In this document: piece by piece, positions 33,500 to 44,397 of the stretch
How positions within the stretch are numbered: the stretch's first letter is position 1
How the letters are laid out: each line of letters opens with the position of its first letter
NCBI GenBank assembly: GCA_031213475.1
Contig: JARUPZ010000027.1
Location: forward strand, 3,714,569 to 3,778,568
Source of the DNA: Nereocystis luetkeana
Lineage: Eukaryota > Sar > Phaeophyceae > Laminariales > Laminariaceae
Length of the DNA stretch: 64,000 nt
Direction: 5' to 3'
Made by a program: the position numbers and the translations under genes
The notes under the pieces: generated by a model
What the model was told of the DNA's origin: nothing
Databases searched by the model: none
What the model saw: only the letters and a program-made list of their open reading frames with translations

Positions 33500-36400
33500 A
33501 GAGAGAGAGAGTTGTTTTGGTAGTCGGTCGGCCTTGTTGGCTGCCTTTTGCGAACGTGATGGGGGGGGCGCAGTCGACGTGAAAGGGGGTGCACTGCTCT
33601 TGCGGCCTGAACCCTTCACAGATCAGACAAATCACGATCTAGACCATCTACTGTAGATCTAATATGTAACCTGCTGTTTTGAGATGTTGTGCAGGAAACA
33701 TGTGCCAGGCCATGCGGACTTTGCCGCTCCCACCCGGCAACATGGGCTGGAAAGTAAAATTGATATTTTATTTGTTTTTTTATCATGTGAGGGGTTTGGT
33801 TTTCATCATCTTGTGTTTCCTCGTCGCGCGTCCTCTCTCTCGCTCGCCAACCGACGCGTTCTGTGTGTGTATGTGTGTGTGTGTTTGTTTTTTTTTTTTC
33901 GTCCGCAGGTGTACTCCTTCGACGAGGATGTGGAGTACCGCGGTTGGTTCCTGATCTTTTGCTTGTTCTGGTCGCTGAACTTCATCACGGCCATGGGACA
34001 GGTGAGGCCGGCCCATGGATGATATGTACCATATGTGAACCATGGATGATACTTGTCCACAGCCGAGGGCGCCGGCAAGACTAGGGACGAGCTTTGGCCG
34101 GGAGGGAGTGCAGGAGGGAAGGAGGAAGGGAGGGTGGGAAGGAGGAAGGGAGAAGCCGGATGCCTATCATACCGCCAAGAGCATCGACAAGGCTAGAGAC
34201 AAGCTTTGCCAGGGCAGGGGGGGAGGGGTGGGGGGGGAGCGCACAAGCTGACCCGAACGAACCGATGGTGTAGCTGGCGGCGTTCTCGACGGTCACGTGG
34301 ACTCTCATCGCCTTTTTTATGTTGAAATAGTTTTACGGTAGGAACAGGGTCAATGCTCGTGTTGGGAGCGGAAACATCGGCTTCACATCCTTCATTTCAC
34401 CGCCCGTTTCACGCCATAACTCCCCCCCCCCCCCCCATCCCCTCTCCCCCCCTCCGCCCGCCTCCGTCCCGTTTTTTTCTCTGTCGTGGTTCTCGTTGTC
34501 CGCGATAGATCGTGATCGCCATGTCGGTTGCCCAGTGGTACTTCGCCCGGAACAAGAACTTGGTGGGATCGTTGACTGTCGTCTCCTCCGTGGGCAGGAC
34601 GTTCATTTTCCATATCGGAACGGCTGCGTTCGGCGGGCTCATCGTCGCCGTCGTGGAGGTAAGTTTTGTTGCACAACAGGGGGGGGACAGTAGTAATCAG
34701 AACCAAGCATGGTGTGGAAACATAGGGGCATACGTGGTTATTGGGCCCATGGTGGGTCATGATTACTATTTATTACTGTATGAATCGCTCTATTGTACCA
34801 GGTACCAGGTATGTATTACTATGTATGCCCGCAGACGTTCGTGGAGCGTGTCAGGAGGCGTGGTGCTGGTTTTTCGGACAATGCGCCTGAAGTTGTCGTG
34901 AGGGGAGGAGAGATAGATGGCGGGCGTCCCGGGTAGCTGTGGGTAGTCGGCGAGGGGGGGGGGGGGGTGCCCTCATGCCATGCGTGGCCGTAGTCGTATG
35001 ACCTTAGACCCCCCGCATCCCTACAAGGGAGGGGTGTACTCGTGTCATACATGGCCGTAGTCGTATGACCGTAGGGGAGGGGTGGAGGGGGGTAAGCTGA
35101 GAGAATGGCGCAAGGGGTCGTGATGTCGTTACAGCTTTGCTGGCTGGTCGTTGCGTGGTTTGCGGGGGTAGCTCTGGTGTGGGCGATGCGGACGTCCTGG
35201 GCTCACGCGGAATGGTGTCGCCTCTCTCCTCTCTGCTTCTTTCTGTGTGTGTGTGTTTTTTTTTCATGTCGCAGATGATCCAAGCTGTTTTATCGTACAT
35301 CCAAAGGAAGGCCAAGGGTACGGGTAACAAGCCCCTCCAGTACATCGCGTGCTGCTGCGCGTGCTGCTTCTGGTGCCTGGAGAAGTGCATCCGCTTCATC
35401 AACAAGAACGCATACGTGCAGGTGCGTGCACACAAATGACGATCAAAAACGCTTCCCCTTCCTGTTTCACATCGCGCTCCTTGTCTTCCGTCGTTTTTGG
35501 TTTTGTTTCTTTTTGGAATGCTGGTGTTAGCGTTTCCTTGCTTCGTTAAATATCCCCACGTAACTCACCGCTTGGGCTGTCGGCAGTTAGTAGATGGCGT
35601 ACTGCTGTTTCGTAACTGTCCCGAACAGGTTGTCGGATGAAGCATGAGCCCGCCCGCCCGCCAGCCTGCCTGCCCCCTGCGGAAGCCAAACCATGCGTTA
35701 CGGTGTAGGTCTCCCTCGGTGCGAGAAGTATTCACAGTGCCTGCGGAATCGTCGATTCGATGCAACCGTCCCTCCTTTGGCAGGAGCGTTGTGTTCATAC
35801 TCGCAGTGCAGCATCGAGAACGTTCGTCGAAGTCGCCGCCGACGTCAATCAAGCGCGCTTCTGCCTCTTCAGTCTCTCCTCTCGAAGCTTCCCGAATCGT
35901 TACCCCCCCCCCTTCCGCCCAGTGGCCACACCGCGCTTGGTGCAAGCAATGTCTGTCTGATCGGTGAAAACCCGACGTGCTCCGTCCCGGCATCGTAAGG
36001 ATGCGAGGGTCCATGGCCATACGACTACAGCCAAGCATGATATCGAGTACACCCCCCCTTCCGCCCTCCCTCCAAAGGTCGAGCACATTGTGTCGGCCTA
36101 CACGGTGGCAATTGCGGATCACGCCGTGCCGTTGCCTGGGCATGACTTTGTTTTAGGGCTTGGTTTGGGTGGGTCATTGGTTGACCTTTTAGCTGTATCC
36201 CAGGGGACTCTTGATGATACGTTAACAGACCCAATCAGTTTGGTTGACCTCACAGCTGACGTTTATGCTTGATTTGTTAGAGTGCGTTTTAAACTGCTAT
36301 GCCAGGTGTATTATAAGTGGTACTGAGAAAAATCGCGAGTGTCCGTCGCTATCACTTGCACTTGAATTTGTTCCACTCCCTCCCTCCCTCCCTCCCGCCT

Positions 36401-38446
36401 GCAGACCGCGATTTTCTCTACGAACTTTTGCACCTCGGCGCGGAAAGCGTTCTTCCTCATCGCCCGAAACATCGCGCGAGTTGCTGCCGTGTCCATCCTG
36501 GGGGGTTTCGTTCTCACCATCATGACGGTACGTACCAGGGCTACATGGGATATGTTAGACGGAGCGGCGATCGATCGAATCGATTCTCTCGACGTAGGGG
36601 TGCCTGCCATGACTACCGTGCGGTAACTATGAACGTGATGCTGCTGTAGTTACGAGCGCGCGAGCGGCGGATCTCTCGCATTCTACGTCTAAACCGCGCC
36701 GCTTGTGCTGCTGTAACTCATCCGGTTTATGTTGGCGTTTTTTTTTTTTGGGGGGGGGGAGGCAGGGAATTTTTTGTTTTGTTTTGTTTCGTGTTAAAGC
36801 TACTTTTGTGTCAGCGCTTCAGGGAAAATCGGCGAAATTAAGCTGTCCGCCTAGTCCACGGCCCCGGCGTACACCAGCGAGATATGTAGCATAGCAGCGG
36901 TCATATGTCATTCAGATTGGGGGGTTTCCACTGAGGGGCTGCGTATTCATGTTTAGCAACGATTCTCTGTAGCTTTGCCTGCGCAGGGCCAGGGTTGTGC
37001 GCCGGTGCAATGGGAGGGGTATATCGCTCGATGCTCTTTGCACTTCGGGCAAGGATTTCTTTTTTTACATCCTCGGACGGATGGGTATAATAAACATGAA
37101 CGTATCAACGAGGTAGGAGGCCAGTGCGCGGGCGCAACCAAGCGGATGCGGTTATGGCACTACCTACTCTTTGATAGTATAAGGAAGCCGGCGTCCCCGG
37201 TGGCTTGGTAGGCGGTCCGCGTGCCTATCAAATCATTTTCGTGGGTTCAAGTCTCACCGAGTGCATGCTCGTGGGGACTTTTTCTTGCATAAAAAAATTG
37301 ATTATCAACGGAAAGCGCGAGAGCGTGAGTTAGCTACATTCGATGAAAATCGACGAGCCGTGGGAATGCCGAACCCTATGCGCGACAAAAAATAAAGGCA
37401 TGTACCGGGGGGGAGAAGGATGGACACCTGTGACCACGGCTTGTCCAGAAGCTCGTTGAAGGTAAAAACCTCCTACGAGTTAGGCTGGGAAGTAAAAGTG
37501 ATGGAAAAAAAAAAGAAAAATGTATGAGGAAGCATTTCTCGTGTGACCATCATGGCGGTTTTCGTACTACAGTACTACCAAAAATATGTCTTGTGTATCC
37601 ACTTAGTTTGTCCCCGAAACGTGCGTGCCGTTCGTTCTGCAGTTGTTGAAGGTTATCCTTGCTTGAAACATTCAAACACAGCGCCGGTTATTTACTTTGT
37701 CTATAGTTCTCGCGCGAATCTCGGCGGCTTGATCTTGTTTCCGTAAGGGCACGCGCAACACCGTTGTCGTGAAGGTGGAACGGACAAGAGATAGAAATAA
37801 AAATGAGATGTGACCGCGAAGGGGAAGTGAGCGGAGTCGTCGAACGGGCTGTGATACAATAAACAACTTTTTTGTTTTCCTTGGAGCGAAGTAGTGCTTC
37901 CGTGGAAAACCCGCCTGGGCTTGATCGGGAGTGGAAAACCCGCCTGGGCTTGGTCGGGAGGCAATATTACTGCATTACCTACTGTAATACCGGTTTTATT
38001 GTTTGACACAGGAAATCACCACGTGACACCATCCCCGCTGCGAGCTCATCCAGGGGACCATGCTCATCCCCCCCCCCCCCCCCCCACTGGTCGAAACGCG
38101 CATCCCGCCGCTTGTTTTTCAGCTGTTCGTGACCGCCGTGACCACCGTCTGCGCGTACTACGCGATGGACTCCAACATACGGTCGAAACTGAACTCCATC
38201 GCGGGGCCTACGATAATGACAGCGGTGCTCGCGTACTACACTGGGAAGATGATCACCTCCGTGTACGGGATGGCCATCACCACCATCCTCCAGTGCTTCG
38301 TGGCGGACGAGGAGCTGTTCCCGCCGTCCCAGCAGTTCGCCGAGAACGACCTCAGGGGCTGGGTGGACCGACACGGCACCAGCGTCCAGGCTCACTCGAG
38401 CCCCCCGCCCGCGAGGCACGGGGCACAGAACTACGCCGTCTCGTAG
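20607..38446 (+). CDS. Choline transporter-like protein (CTL/SLC44 family)
   Basis: Exons read: 20607-20753, 21102-21141, 22544-22655, 29837-30110, 30825-30866, 31700-31834, 33262-33378, 33909-34001, 34509-34658, 35275-35421, 36405-36527 and 38123-38446. Every junction has GT-AG borders and compatible phase; together they encode about 567 residues. Family marks: GPVRNRKCTD before the first membrane helix; GDVQKLLSPTDHEG; NLCGWD and a Cys-containing outer loop ending in ESCPDE; RISLAIGVIKEAGRSIAAMP; NFITAMGQ joined to IVIAMSVAQWYF; FHIGTAAFGG; CCCACCFWCLEKCIRFINKN; NFCTSARKAFFLIARN; and CFVADEELF near the end. CTL proteins are multi-pass membrane proteins of the plasma membrane or organelles, linked to choline or ethanolamine transport. 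Animal members have about 650 residues, so one or more exons of the outer loop may be missed in the 7.2-kb intron 22656-29836. Start 20607 or 20616 is possible. Confidence 0.92.
21223..21305. mobile_element. Palindromic MITE, copy P3 (most complete)
   Basis: Outer arms TTTTAGAGCTACAGTCCCG and, inverted, TTTTAGGACTGCAGTCCCG, with an inner GGGGACAAACTACTTGG arm on the right. It lies in intron 2 of the CTL gene. Confidence 0.7.
21640..21698. repeat. Short stem-loop repeat
   Basis: GTCCGGAAATGTAA and its exact inverse TTACATTTCCGGAC are separated by 31 bases. No second copy was noticed, so this may be a tiny MITE or a chance hairpin. Confidence 0.5.
21796..21826 (+). repeat. (GTT)10 microsatellite
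   Basis: About ten uninterrupted GTT units in a CTL intron. About 50 bp downstream is CCCGTGGTCACA, a word that also occurs in the D repeat family. Confidence 0.9.
22911..23055 (+). repeat. Dispersed repeat D, copy 1
   Basis: Shared blocks in order: GTGTGTTCTTCACATTAAACCG, CTACCCGTCGACATCC, AGTGTCCGTGCCGATTC, ATCCTAGAAGAGATA, ATGTGGTCACAAAGCTACG and CACAGAGATACTAC. The same order occurs at 43358-43500 (plus) and inverted at 48228-48453 and 59068-59208. Confidence 0.75.
24750..25560. other. AT-rich island in a CTL intron with a long unassigned open frame
   Basis: Visibly richer in A and T than its surroundings. The minus strand is open for 204 codons at 25464-24850, Phe/Lys/Ile/Ser-rich with no recognised motif. 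A mildly hydrophobic stretch (ILIYAKATLFFYLL) lies near the middle. It could be intron sequence open by chance, an organelle-derived insert or a captured gene; nothing decides this. Confidence 0.3.
25606..26150 (-). repeat. R1 repeat, full-length copy d
   Basis: Read on minus: starts at CTATTTTATATAGG, passes through GGCACTGTAAAACATGCCGC, a run of T, GCACCCAAGAGGCAGTTACA, TTGCTGTCTCTGGAAATG, TTAGTAGGATGCAGCTCACC and CGGTGAAAACCCGATATG. It ends GAGTACACCCCACCCCCCC. With copy c it defines the family. Confidence 0.82.
26151..26375 (-). repeat. R1 repeat, internal fragment e
   Basis: It holds the middle of R1 (the AAGGTAAGGCACCCAAGAGG and CCATGGCTGTCTCTGGAAG blocks on minus), directly abutting copy d and lacking the 3' core. 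Confidence 0.7.
26490..26612 (+). repeat. R1 repeat, 5' fragment f
   Basis: CCCCCCCTATTTTATATAGG, then GGTTGGCGTCGGTTGG and AACATGCCGCTCACTACCTG, matching the start of copy d but in opposite orientation. Confidence 0.72.
27184..27208. repeat. (CAT)n microsatellite
   Basis: Seven CAT units followed by GCATATACATATATG. Confidence 0.8.
27866..27945 (+). repeat. Dispersed repeat D, partial copy
   Basis: TCTTCACATTAAACCG, then CTACCGA and CAGTGTCCGTCCTGATT: the 5' half of the D family. A (GTT)-rich stretch with GTGGTCAC lies 600 bp upstream (27237-27320). Confidence 0.6.
28172..28460. repeat. 289-bp fold-back (long imperfect inverted repeat)
   Basis: The left arm starts CATGGCCGCCGGCGACCAGT and passes CAGCAGTCGGCTAACC. 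The right arm read inverted starts CATGGCCACCAGCAAGCAGT and passes CAGCAGTCGGCTGACC. The innermost arms ACGTGCCTCCAGAA pair almost perfectly around a short loop at about 28318. It lies in the long CTL intron and has the shape of a hairpin MITE. No clear target duplication. Confidence 0.72.
31316..31412. repeat. Two tandem copies of a ~58-bp unit
   Basis: Both copies contain CACCACGAGG, TTGACGATTC, TTTCTT and GTGTGA in order. CTL intron sequence. Confidence 0.7.
32805..32903. repeat. Short minisatellite of TTTCACCACGACGG type
   Basis: Five or six degenerate units of about 19 bp (GTTTCAYCACGACNG). The wording resembles the TTTTCACGCCGTCGG units of the array at 39007-39345. Confidence 0.65.
33461..33512. 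repeat. (GA)n microsatellite
   Basis: About 25 GA units with a few A interruptions, about 80 bp after CTL exon 33262-33378. Confidence 0.9.
34963..35075 (-). repeat. R1 repeat, two short 3' fragments
   Basis: Two adjacent pieces each contain ATGGCCGTAGTCGTATGACC beside a G tract (C tract on minus), as at the 3' ends of longer R1 copies. Confidence 0.7.
35930..36056 (+). repeat. R1 repeat, 5'-truncated copy g
   Basis: Starts at CGCGCTTGGTGCAAGCAATG, continues CGGTGAAAACCCGACGTGCT and GGATGCGAGGGTCCATGG, and ends ATCGAGTACACCCCCCCTT. Same 3' end as the other copies, different 5' start. Confidence 0.8.
37193..37522 (+). mobile_element. SINE-A, full-length copy
   Basis: Head: GTCCCCGGTGGCTTGGTAGG (A box in TGGCTTGGTAGG), then CGTGGGTTCAAGTCTCACCG (B box). 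The spacing fits a class II tRNA. The body has GAGAGCGTGAGTTAGCTACA, CGACGAGCCGTGGGAATGCC and TGACCACGGCTTGTCCAGAA. It ends in A-rich sequence at 37506-37520. RNA polymerase III promoter boxes plus an A tail define a tRNA-derived SINE. Confidence 0.87.
37898..37957. repeat. Tandem 30-bp duplication
   Basis: Two copies of TGGAAAACCCGCCTGGGCTT followed by GATCGGGAG or GGTCGGGAG, differing by one base. Last CTL intron. Confidence 0.85.
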
Positions 38447-39006
38447 CGTAGATTACCTGGTATATAGCAGCGTGTCTTTTTGATGGTTCGGTTTTTGCTC
38501 GTTGAAGCTCGCGGGGAAGAGGGGCGGAGGATTAAGGGGAGGGGAGAGGGGGGGGGGGCGGGCAGCGACGCCTTATGTCATACCTGCTATGTCAGATTCA
38601 AAGGGCGTAGGTCGGGTCGGGGTGGGTGTGAGGTTGGCTTGATCGAGATTCTGCCTCGCGTAATAGCGTGTTTTCTTCCCCCCAGTCCCACCACCACCAT
38701 CTTGCCCGTCTACGTACTTTGTATGTATAGTTGTTTTAGATGCGCCGTCGGTTTCCTCGGTTGGCTTTCGAACAGCGGGCGCGTGCGTGCGTGCCTGTCT
38801 AGCTGCTAGGGTTTCTGCCTGCCTGCCGAATGTGTCGGGAAGTGTAACGGTGTGCGTGCGGACTCGGTGGGTTGGGCCTGGAATAGTTGGTGGGGTATAG
38901 GTTGTATGGGTAGCCAGTGAAACGGGAATCGTTGCACCCGATGACGGCCGCAACCATCTTGTATTTGCCCGGCCTTGACTTTTCATTCTGTCGGTGCCGT
39001 GTCCCC

Positions 39007-39345
39007 GGTGAGGTTTTCACGCCGTCGATATTGTGTTTTCGGCCGTGGTTTTCACGCCGTTAGTCTGTTTTTTTGGCATGATTTTCATGCTGTCGTATGA
39101 TTTTCATGCCGTCGGTATTATATGCCCTTTGCGTGATTTTCATTCCGTCGTTATGTTTTTTGTCGTGATTTTCATGCCGTCGGTCGTGTATTTATGATGT
39201 GAATTTCACGCCGTCGGTATTGTTTTGGCGTGATTTTCACGCCGTTGTTTTTTTTTTTTGCCTGATTTTCAGGCAGTCGGTAGTATGCTCTAGGCGTTAT
39301 TCCCATGCCGTCGGCAGTAGTTCTTGGCATGATTTCCATGCCTAA
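39007..39345. repeat. Hairpin-forming minisatellite (about 11 units)
   Basis: Each 30-40 bp unit has a short inverted repeat around a TTT-type loop followed by GTCGGT-like sequence. Examples: GGCGTGATTTTCACGCC (39227), TGCCTGATTTTCAGGCA (39261), GGCATGATTTTCATGC (39075) and GGCATGATTTCCATGCC (39323). Paired bases change together between units (G-C, A-T and C-G versions), keeping the stem. It begins about 560 bp after the CTL stop codon. Confidence 0.82.
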
Positions 39346-42300
39346 GATTCCACGGGAAACCGGTTGATTGATTGATAGTGGTGGACGGAGGCGTGTCGGA
39401 ACGTGGTGACGGGGCAAGGCCAGCTCGATTTGCATGTGCATGTGCTGACAAAATTGTTCTCGCTTGGCCGTTGAGAGGTGTGCAATATGTGGATTGTAAG
39501 CGTTTTTAGGTCGATTTTTGTGTGCTGGGTGCGCAAGGTTGTGGTTGTAAGACTCGAGCGGCATAAGAGATGCTGTTTTGGGTTGATTAGGCAAGTAACT
39601 CGTATATTTTTATGTTTTCACGGAAGAGCACTATATCGCACATTTGGGTGACGAGTTGCTTATCCTTATACGTAGTTGTGTGACAATGAAACAAGGTTGC
39701 CGCATACTTGCAGCAGGCTGTGTGCGTTTGGATAAAAAAAAACTCCAAAAACGTGAATTCCCGCCTCATTCAAAGCATCCATCAGCAAGGCAACTAGCAG
39801 TACGGTGATCGCGAGCAAGTCGAGACGGCTGACGACTAAGCGGGTTCCATGCGCAAGCGCAAGCTGCCCGCTCCTTTTGGCGCAGGGTTTGTGGAAATCG
39901 GACATTTGCAGGTCTCGCAATCAACGATGCAAGCGACGACAACATGTACACAGCAGGTATACATAGATACATATGTACAAATTATGTACCAGGGCAGGTG
40001 TAAAGCCTGTACGCACCCCCGCTTTGAACAGACTTTTCTTGCTTTTTGCCAGAAGGCCAAAACGGCTCGTGATAGTTTGTAGTTTGGTGTTGCGCGCCGT
40101 GGTCATTTCGTGACGGCTAAGCCAGGAAGGTCAAAATGAGAAGTTTTTATTTTTGTTTGATACATACCGGCACTACGGCTATCGCCATCTTCGACACCAG
40201 GAACCTCACACATCACATCAACGCATCTTTCCTGGCCCACCAGGTGCAACTTTACACACGGACAAATCCTATTTTACGCGGAATGCTTAGTGCTCTCCTC
40301 TTCGCTCAGTCAGATCGGACGTTTGCAGTCAACAAAAATGTCCGTTTCCCCTCGCGGCAGCTCGCAGAGGGTGTTTTTTCAGCTTTTGTCAAACCATGTC
40401 GCGACCTCGCTCCCTCGCGTAAATGTCTGCCTCTACCTCGCCCCCCCCTTCCCTCGACGGTTCCGCTCGTCTCCTCGACGCTTTTACTGCCGCAAACATT
40501 ATCTTAAACTAACACGTAGGTGCCGTTCTAGAGGGGTTAACTGGTCCCTCGCCTGGAATAGCAATGTAGGCTCTTCGAATTTCCGCTACCGCTCCCCGCG
40601 CGTGCCCCTACCACCACTGCTGCTGCCTATCTATACGAGTGCTCGAATAAACCGCGCTCACTGCCAAGCAAACTAAACGGGCGAGGTTGACCCCACCCGC
40701 TCAAAAACAGCTCTCACAACACGGCGGTTCGGTGTGCAAGAGACAACGTGTTGTACACTAAATCGCTCGTTTTCCCTTCACCTCACGTTCCACGCCAAAC
40801 CTCCTACAGAGAGGCCGCAAATAGCAAAAATCTTACAGACTTAACGGTCTGGCATGCCTGGTACAATTCAACACGCAGACGTCAGGAAGAGCAGTCCTGA
40901 AAGAGTACTTGGCATGTCAGTGCTGACCACGACTCACGGACTGGTAATCTCTAACGCCAACTCAACCGATCCAACTCCCAACCGATCGATATCGTTCAGG
41001 GCTATGCGCACCTCGTCCTGAATCTACGATTGATTGTGTGCATCCACTCGCAGGGTATTTTCAAGTCGCGATTGCTATTGCTGCACACTGCACTGGTGGG
41101 TGGGTACTTCACCACTACCTGGTACATACTAATCGACACATATACTATTTTGATGTAAAAGCTCTGTGTCATCCACGCATACAACCCTCCTCTCCCCCCC
41201 AGAAACACGCCTCCTGCCGGTGCACAATACTGCAGTACAGTGCCCCAAAACTACGGCAGTGTTGCACGGCTGAACTCCCTTGGCTGCGATCCAATTAGCC
41301 CCTGGAGGTAACCTCGTTGGACAAACGCTTTTATTACCATACGGCACTGGCAAACATCGACACAGAAGTTTTCATCGCTTGTGAAGTTTGTTTGGATATT
41401 TTTTTTTGTCACCTAATATTTTGGCTTCCATACATCCGACTTCCATGCATACAACCAATCCCCGCCCCCCCGGTTCCCTCCAAAAAAACGCTTCCCGTAC
41501 GTGTAAAAAACTGTATTGTTGCAACACCCGGAAAAAAGGGCGGCATCACCCAATTGTACTAACTAATGATACCTATAGCGGCTGACTCCTAAGCAGTAGC
41601 CTCATTGGAAGAAAATGTTTGCCAATACTGCAGCAGTACCGTACCGCACACACCGCCGCTTACAAAAACAAACACATTTTTTTTTACTGCGGTGAATTTA
41701 TTTCTACTATTTGTTTCTCAAGTCGATAGGTGCTCACAGGCTCACAGACTTCCCCCCCTGCCTCCCTCCCGCCCACTTGCGAAAATACGCGCCCCGCTCG
41801 AGTAAGACACTACTGTATTTCACTAAAAGGGGCACCGCCCGCCTATCAAAGCGGCATCACACATCTCTACCCTGGCTGCGGTTCGACTAGTTATAAAAGA
41901 TGACCTGGTCGGACAACAACGTTCACCACATACTGCTGCTGCACACTCGTGATGGCAGTACTAGGAAGTACATTCTAGTCCTTCGGGGTCTTAACTACTA
42001 CCGGTACTATGGACTACGCGTTGCCCGGTGCTGCATCTTGAGGAGACAATGTATGCGGCATTATCCAGCGTAAACAAGTACCGATTAAACGCGACCGCGG
42101 GGGAGGTCGTTGCGTAGGCGTACAGCAACCAACGTTTGTACCTTTGGTACTTTATATAGTGGCTTGACTGTTGTTGCGTACATTTCTCTCTTTAGTATGC
42201 AGCACCGGGGGTGAGCGAACATCTCCACACCAGCCCCATCGGCAAACCTCATCGGTTCTGTGACTAACCACTGTAAAAATAGCCGATCGCCTCATCCACC

Positions 42301-43357
42301 TTATTGGCAAGAAATATAATAAGCGTTCAGACGAAGCAGGTACACCCACTCAGAATTTTCCATCAACCTGCCTTTGCATCAGAGCACACATCGGCACGGC
42401 ATTGCGGCACGACTGCAGTGGGTACCGGACTATCTCACGCGCCGCACACACGCACGATCTGTGGATCAACAGGCACCAACAACGTCATGAGTGGGGAAGT
42501 AGTACACTGCATCTACGCACCCTCGTTACCACCACCGTCTGCACGACCACCCTATCGCGCGTCTCGGACTACGAAAGTAACCCCCCAGACGCGTTCGGTG
42601 GCAGACGCGGGGACGATTAATTTGCACAGACCAGGCATAGGCGTGCGCAAACACGCTCACAGCACCACACCACCAACCCACACCACAAATCAACTCTTCA
42701 CATCGTTGCCCACCACGTCACACGCCATCAGGGGTTGCTATTGCCCGACCTGCCTAACAAGCGTCGAGGGACGACCCTCATACTACGATAAAAGCTATAT
42801 TTCGGTCCATCCTCGCAAGCAGGGCAGGGAAGCTTAGACCCTCTACAGCACACGTGTATCCTGCGCGGGGGTCGCTTGCCAGCGAAGACGTACCGCTGCT
42901 GATGTACACGGTGCCATGTGCTGCAGGCGAGAATGAGGATGACATCTCGCTCAATGCCTGAGTTTCTTCGCCTTGGGCGCCACCTGTTGCAACTGCATCT
43001 TATACGTACAGTACGTGCATACAGGCAGGAATGGAAGGGACGGAGTCGACACGGACAGCGCGGTTCGGTAATGAAAGGCAAAGGCGAAGAGCGTGTGCCA
43101 GAACTGATGTGATGCACGTGTGGCGTGAGGGTCGCATTCATGTCCACAATGCCTAATATTAAAAAAAAAACATCACCCAGAGTCTACCAGAGCATCCACA
43201 AAGTTCAATATGCAATAATAGTTAGTCATCTATTTAACAGGTACTACTTGAAACGGAGTTTAACTAGTATTAGACAAGCACCACAACCACCGAGCTATTA
43301 ATCAGCGCTGACGAATAGTTCAGCGGTTATAGTGCTGACATTTATACATTGTTGTCG

Positions 43358-43500
43358 GTGTGTGTCCTTCACATTGAACCGTTCTTTCCATCCATCGATG
43401 TCCTTTCGATAGACAGGCACACGCTCTGTGGTCACAAGCTACGAGACAGAGATCATACACCACAAAATGTTGTAAGGAGACTATTATTAGATAATGTAAG
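43358..43500 (+). repeat. Dispersed repeat D, copy 2
   Basis: GTGTGTCCTTCACATTGAACCG, then CATCCATCGATGTCC, CTCTGTGGTCACAAGCTACG and ACAGAGATCATACACC, in the same order as at 22911-23055. Confidence 0.75.
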
Positions 43501-43651
43501 GTCCGCGTATTGCATACGGAAAGCGGAACATACACAAGCCAGAACACCTGGCAAATAGCAGGAGAGAAGAGGAAGAAGTAGATATAAACTGAAGGAACTA
43601 ACGAAGGGAAGGAAAGGAATTGGCAAACATGGTACGCAAGGAGGAAGGGAA

Positions 43652-43991
43652 GCAACCCTTTTTTTTTCTTTTTGGGTAACATCACTTTTACTTTCAATCC
43701 TAGCTCATAAGAGGTTTTACCCTCGACGATCTTCTGGACAAGCCGTGGTCACAGGTGTCGTCCCTTCTTCCCCCCGGTACGTTCCTTTATTTTTGGTCGC
43801 GCATAGGGTTCAGCATTCCCACTGCTCGTCGATTTTCATCGAAATGTAGCTAACTCACGCTCTCGCGCTTCCCGCTAACCATTTTTTTTGTAATGCAAAG
43901 AAAAGTCCCTACGAGCATGCACTCGGTGAAACTTGAACTCACGAAATTGATCTTGATAGGCACGCGGACCACCTACCAAGCCACCGGGGAC
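43652..43991 (-). mobile_element. SINE-A, full-length uninterrupted copy
   Basis: On minus: GTCCCCGGTGGCTTGGTAGG, GTGAGTTCAAGTTTCACCG (B box with one change), the shared body, and an A-rich end (T run at 43658-43672 on plus). It gives the empty site GGTTTTACCCTC for the MITE nested in the copy at 9964-10733. Confidence 0.87.
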
Positions 43992-44084
43992 ACTGAAAAC
44001 AAAGATTAAAATAGCCTCTATGATATCATGAATACGACAATACAAGTAGGGGTTTGGGGTCTCAATCCTGGAAAAACAAAAAAC

Positions 44085-44260
44085 GCTCTCGACATTCTCT
44101 TCAGTCGCGGAGAGCGCAAGAGCATCAACATCTACGGTCGATTCAAGGTAACGAGCTGAGAAAATGCCGAATCCTGTGTGCAATTCAAGCCAAGACAAGC
44201 ACTAAACCGAGAGAGAGAAGGGTAGAGACCTGTGACCACGGCTTACAAGTTCAGATTTCA
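44085..44260 (+). mobile_element. SINE-A, degraded fragment
   Basis: Keeps GAGAGCGCAAGAGC, AAAATGCCGAATCC, GAGAAGGGTAGAGACC and TGTGACCACGGCTT from the SINE-A body, without the tRNA-like head. Confidence 0.55.
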
Positions 44261-44397
44261 GAGTGCCACCGAACGTAGAACGCCCCTCCTGCAAGCTGGA
44301 ACGGAACTTCAAAACGATTGATGTAAATATTTCAGCAGTATATCTGGAATAAGAGTACCCGCCAGGCGCATCCTGAACAATATGAATACACAATCTC

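Larger units (their letters stand above)
38447..44397. other. Gene-free region downstream of the CTL gene
   Basis: No coding region supported. It holds the hairpin minisatellite (39007-39345), repeat D (43358-43500) and SINE-A copies at 43652-43991 and 44085-44260. Between 39350 and 43350 no gene or named repeat was recognised. Confidence 0.55.

Noticed and set aside
34276-34327. Possible extra CTL exon encoding AAFSTVTWTLIAFFML
   Set aside because: Hydrophobic and preceded by GTAG, but it runs into a stop with no good donor. Exons 33909-34001 and 34509-34658 join directly to give the family sequence AMGQ then IVIAMSVAQWYF.
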